From the NCBI GenBank assembly GCA_964411675.1, contig CAYPLR010000014.1, positions 1 to 40,893 on the forward strand: a DNA stretch of 40,893 nt, read 5' to 3'. Of this stretch, positions 40,312 through 40,893 are shown piece by piece. The stretch comes from JAAYBG01 sp964411675. GTDB taxonomy: Bacteria; Bacillota_I; Bacilli_A; ML615J-28; CAG-698. The notes beneath the pieces are model-generated. The model was given only the letters and a program-made list of their open reading frames with translations. It searched no databases and was not told where the DNA came from. Position 1 is the first letter of the stretch. Every line of letters starts with the position of its first letter. A program made the translations under genes and the position numbers.

Positions 40312-40635
40312 ATGAAGTTGATTATTGCAATTGTCTCTAATGAAGACAGTTCGTTGGTTATGAAAGAACTCGTAAAAGAAAAATATTTCGTAACAAAGTT
40401 ATCATCAACTGGTGGATTTTTGAAAAGCGGCAATACTACTTTAATGATCGGCGCGAAAGATACCGATGTTGATGCAATTATTAAAGTTATTTCAGATTAT
40501 TCAAAAACAAGAAAAGAGATGGTACCAAGTTCTATTGTTAGAGAATTTGGCTTCGTTTCAACAATGCCAACTGAAGTTATTGTTGGTGGAGCAACATTAT
40601 TCATTATTAATGTTGATCAATTTATCAAATTATAA
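40312..40635 (+). CDS. darA: Cyclic-di-AMP receptor, PII-like (DarA/PstA, DUF970)
   Basis: A 107-residue PII-like trimeric protein that binds c-di-AMP in Bacillota. The N-terminal KLIIAIVSNEDSSLVMKELV and especially LSSTGGFLKSGNTTLMIG match the DarA signature, where the TGGFL and GNTT residues contact the ligand. The C-terminal EVIVGGATLFIINVDQF closes the ferredoxin-like fold. AAAGGAGGTG precedes ATG 40312. It lies directly downstream of the large membrane protein with no terminator between, so the two are cotranscribed. Its effector partner is unknown in bacteria generally, which makes the neighbour interesting. Confidence 0.93.
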   Translation: MKLIIAIVSNEDSSLVMKELVKEKYFVTKLSSTGGFLKSGNTTLMIGAKDTDVDAIIKVISDYSKTRKEMVPSSIVREFGFVSTMPTEVIVGGATLFIINVDQFIKL

Positions 40636-40637
40636 TA

Positions 40638-40669
40638 GGGTATGGGGATTATTCCATACCCCTTTTTTT
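40638..40669 (+). terminator. Intrinsic terminator after darA
   Basis: GGGTATGG (40638-40645) pairs with CCATACCC (40654-40661), followed by seven T. Confidence 0.9.
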
Positions 40670-40690
40670 ACTAAAAAAAGATAATTTCTT

Positions 40691-40719
40691 TTGACATTAA
40701 TATTCTTTTTTGATATAAT
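40691..40719 (+). promoter_or_regulatory. Promoter of tRNA-Cys
   Basis: Perfect consensus TTGACA (40691-40696), 17 bases, TATAAT (40714-40719) plus extended -10 TG, as expected for a stable RNA. Confidence 0.85.
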
Positions 40720-40752
40720 GACTAATGCTGAGATATCTAGTAATTTATAATT

Positions 40753-40826
40753 GGCTCCATAGCCAAGTGGTAAGGCAAGGGTCTGCAACACCCTGATCGT
40801 TGGTTCAAATCCGACTGGAGCCTCCA
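40753..40826 (+). tRNA. tRNA-Cys (anticodon GCA)
   Basis: A 74-base cloverleaf. The acceptor stem pairs GGCTCCA (40753-40759) with TGGAGCC (40816-40822), the discriminator is U (40823), typical of tRNA-Cys, and CCA (40824-40826) is encoded. The anticodon arm AGGGT/ACCCT (40788-40792, 40800-40804) has loop CTGCAAC with GCA at 40795-40797. The T loop GGTTCAAATCC is present. It has its own consensus promoter. Confidence 0.97.
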
Positions 40827-40833
40827 GCAAAAA

Positions 40834-40893
40834 ATGAAAGGTTTAATACAATTTTACACTAGTCAAGATAAAGTAGACATGTATCAAACCTTC
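40834..40893 (+). CDS. Possible ORF start running off the window edge
   Basis: Twenty open codons begin at ATG 40834, eight bases after the tRNA, reading MKGLIQFYTSQDKVDMYQTF. No ribosome site is visible, so this may not be a gene. The stretch also forms an imperfect inverted repeat: AGGTTTAATAC near 40839-40849 against GTATCAAACCT near 40881-40891, one mismatch. Such a repeat next to a tRNA could be an insertion-sequence end. Too little is present to decide. Confidence 0.2.
   Translation, partial: MKGLIQFYTSQDKVDMYQTF

Noticed and set aside
40630..40830. Minus-strand frame of 66 residues across the tRNA
   Set aside because: It is the antisense reading of the tRNA-Cys gene (GFEPTIRVLQTLALPLGYG), a well-known type of false ORF.
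1..40893. TGA read as tryptophan (Mycoplasma-type code)
   Set aside because: TGA ends several genes at sensible positions (7897-7899, 10431-10433), and internal tryptophans are TGG.

Overview
The window is AT-rich, densely coded chromosomal DNA from a low-GC Gram-positive-type bacterium. Ribosome binding sites are strong (AGGAGG-like), promoters are TTGACA/TATAAT-like, and Rho-independent terminators are numerous. TGA is used as a stop (for example at 7897-7899 and at the end of proA) and tryptophan is TGG, so the genetic code is the standard bacterial one and not the Mycoplasma code. The gene mix suggests Bacillota or the neighbouring deep Mollicutes-like lineages (Erysipelotrichia, Haloplasma or Izemoplasma-like); this placement is inference. 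There is no phage, CRISPR array or complete insertion sequence.

Layout. 1-2653: a truncated GNAT gene, a lactate-permease-family transporter, a 26-residue small ORF with its own promoter and terminator, and a small XRE regulator. 2788-5390: a redox group (msrA, a small cupin, a rubredoxin, a dihydrolipoamide-dehydrogenase-like flavoenzyme). 5496-7899: cysK, cysE and an aminoglycoside 6'-acetyltransferase homologue. 8069-11236: proB-proA-proC, the complete glutamate-to-proline route. 11264-13436: a two-unit regulon (DUF5320 protein; metallo-beta-lactamase-fold protein plus Mrp/NBP35 ATPase) marked by three copies of an 18-bp palindrome on the promoters. 13611-15685: a PlsC-type acyltransferase with a zinc-ribbon extension, convergent with a SpoU/TrmH methyltransferase. 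15804-18718: two integral membrane proteins plus an anchored M20 peptidase. 18745-26288: chorismate mutase divergent from a tight operon aroB-aroC-aroE/K fusion-aroF-aroA, followed by a pyrimidine-dimer-glycosylase-family protein and glycerate kinase. 26321-27640: an ArsB/NhaD-type membrane transporter. 27837-33441: pdxS, pdxT, a GNAT protein and a 1136-residue membrane protein. 33554-36944: a P1-family peptidase overlapping an Asp/Glu racemase, then a GPH/MFS symporter. 36955-37189: a cluster of four hairpins. 37185-37967: a HAD phosphatase. 38106-40635: a second large membrane protein and a cyclic-di-AMP receptor (DarA). 40753-40826: tRNA-Cys(GCA).

How the genes work together. Most of the window is amino acid and cofactor biosynthesis (Cys, Pro, chorismate/prephenate, PLP). 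The shikimate cluster has every step from DAHP to prephenate except 3-dehydroquinate dehydratase, which must be encoded elsewhere. The most novel-looking items are the two paralogous membrane proteins (30031-33441 and 38106-40283). Each has a CvpA-like four-helix N-terminus and a very long, degenerate-repeat domain predicted to lie outside the cell; the second sits directly upstream of a c-di-AMP receptor gene. The second most interesting item is the palindrome-controlled DUF5320/MBL/Mrp regulon. All functions are read from sequence motifs and remembered family features; no database search was run.
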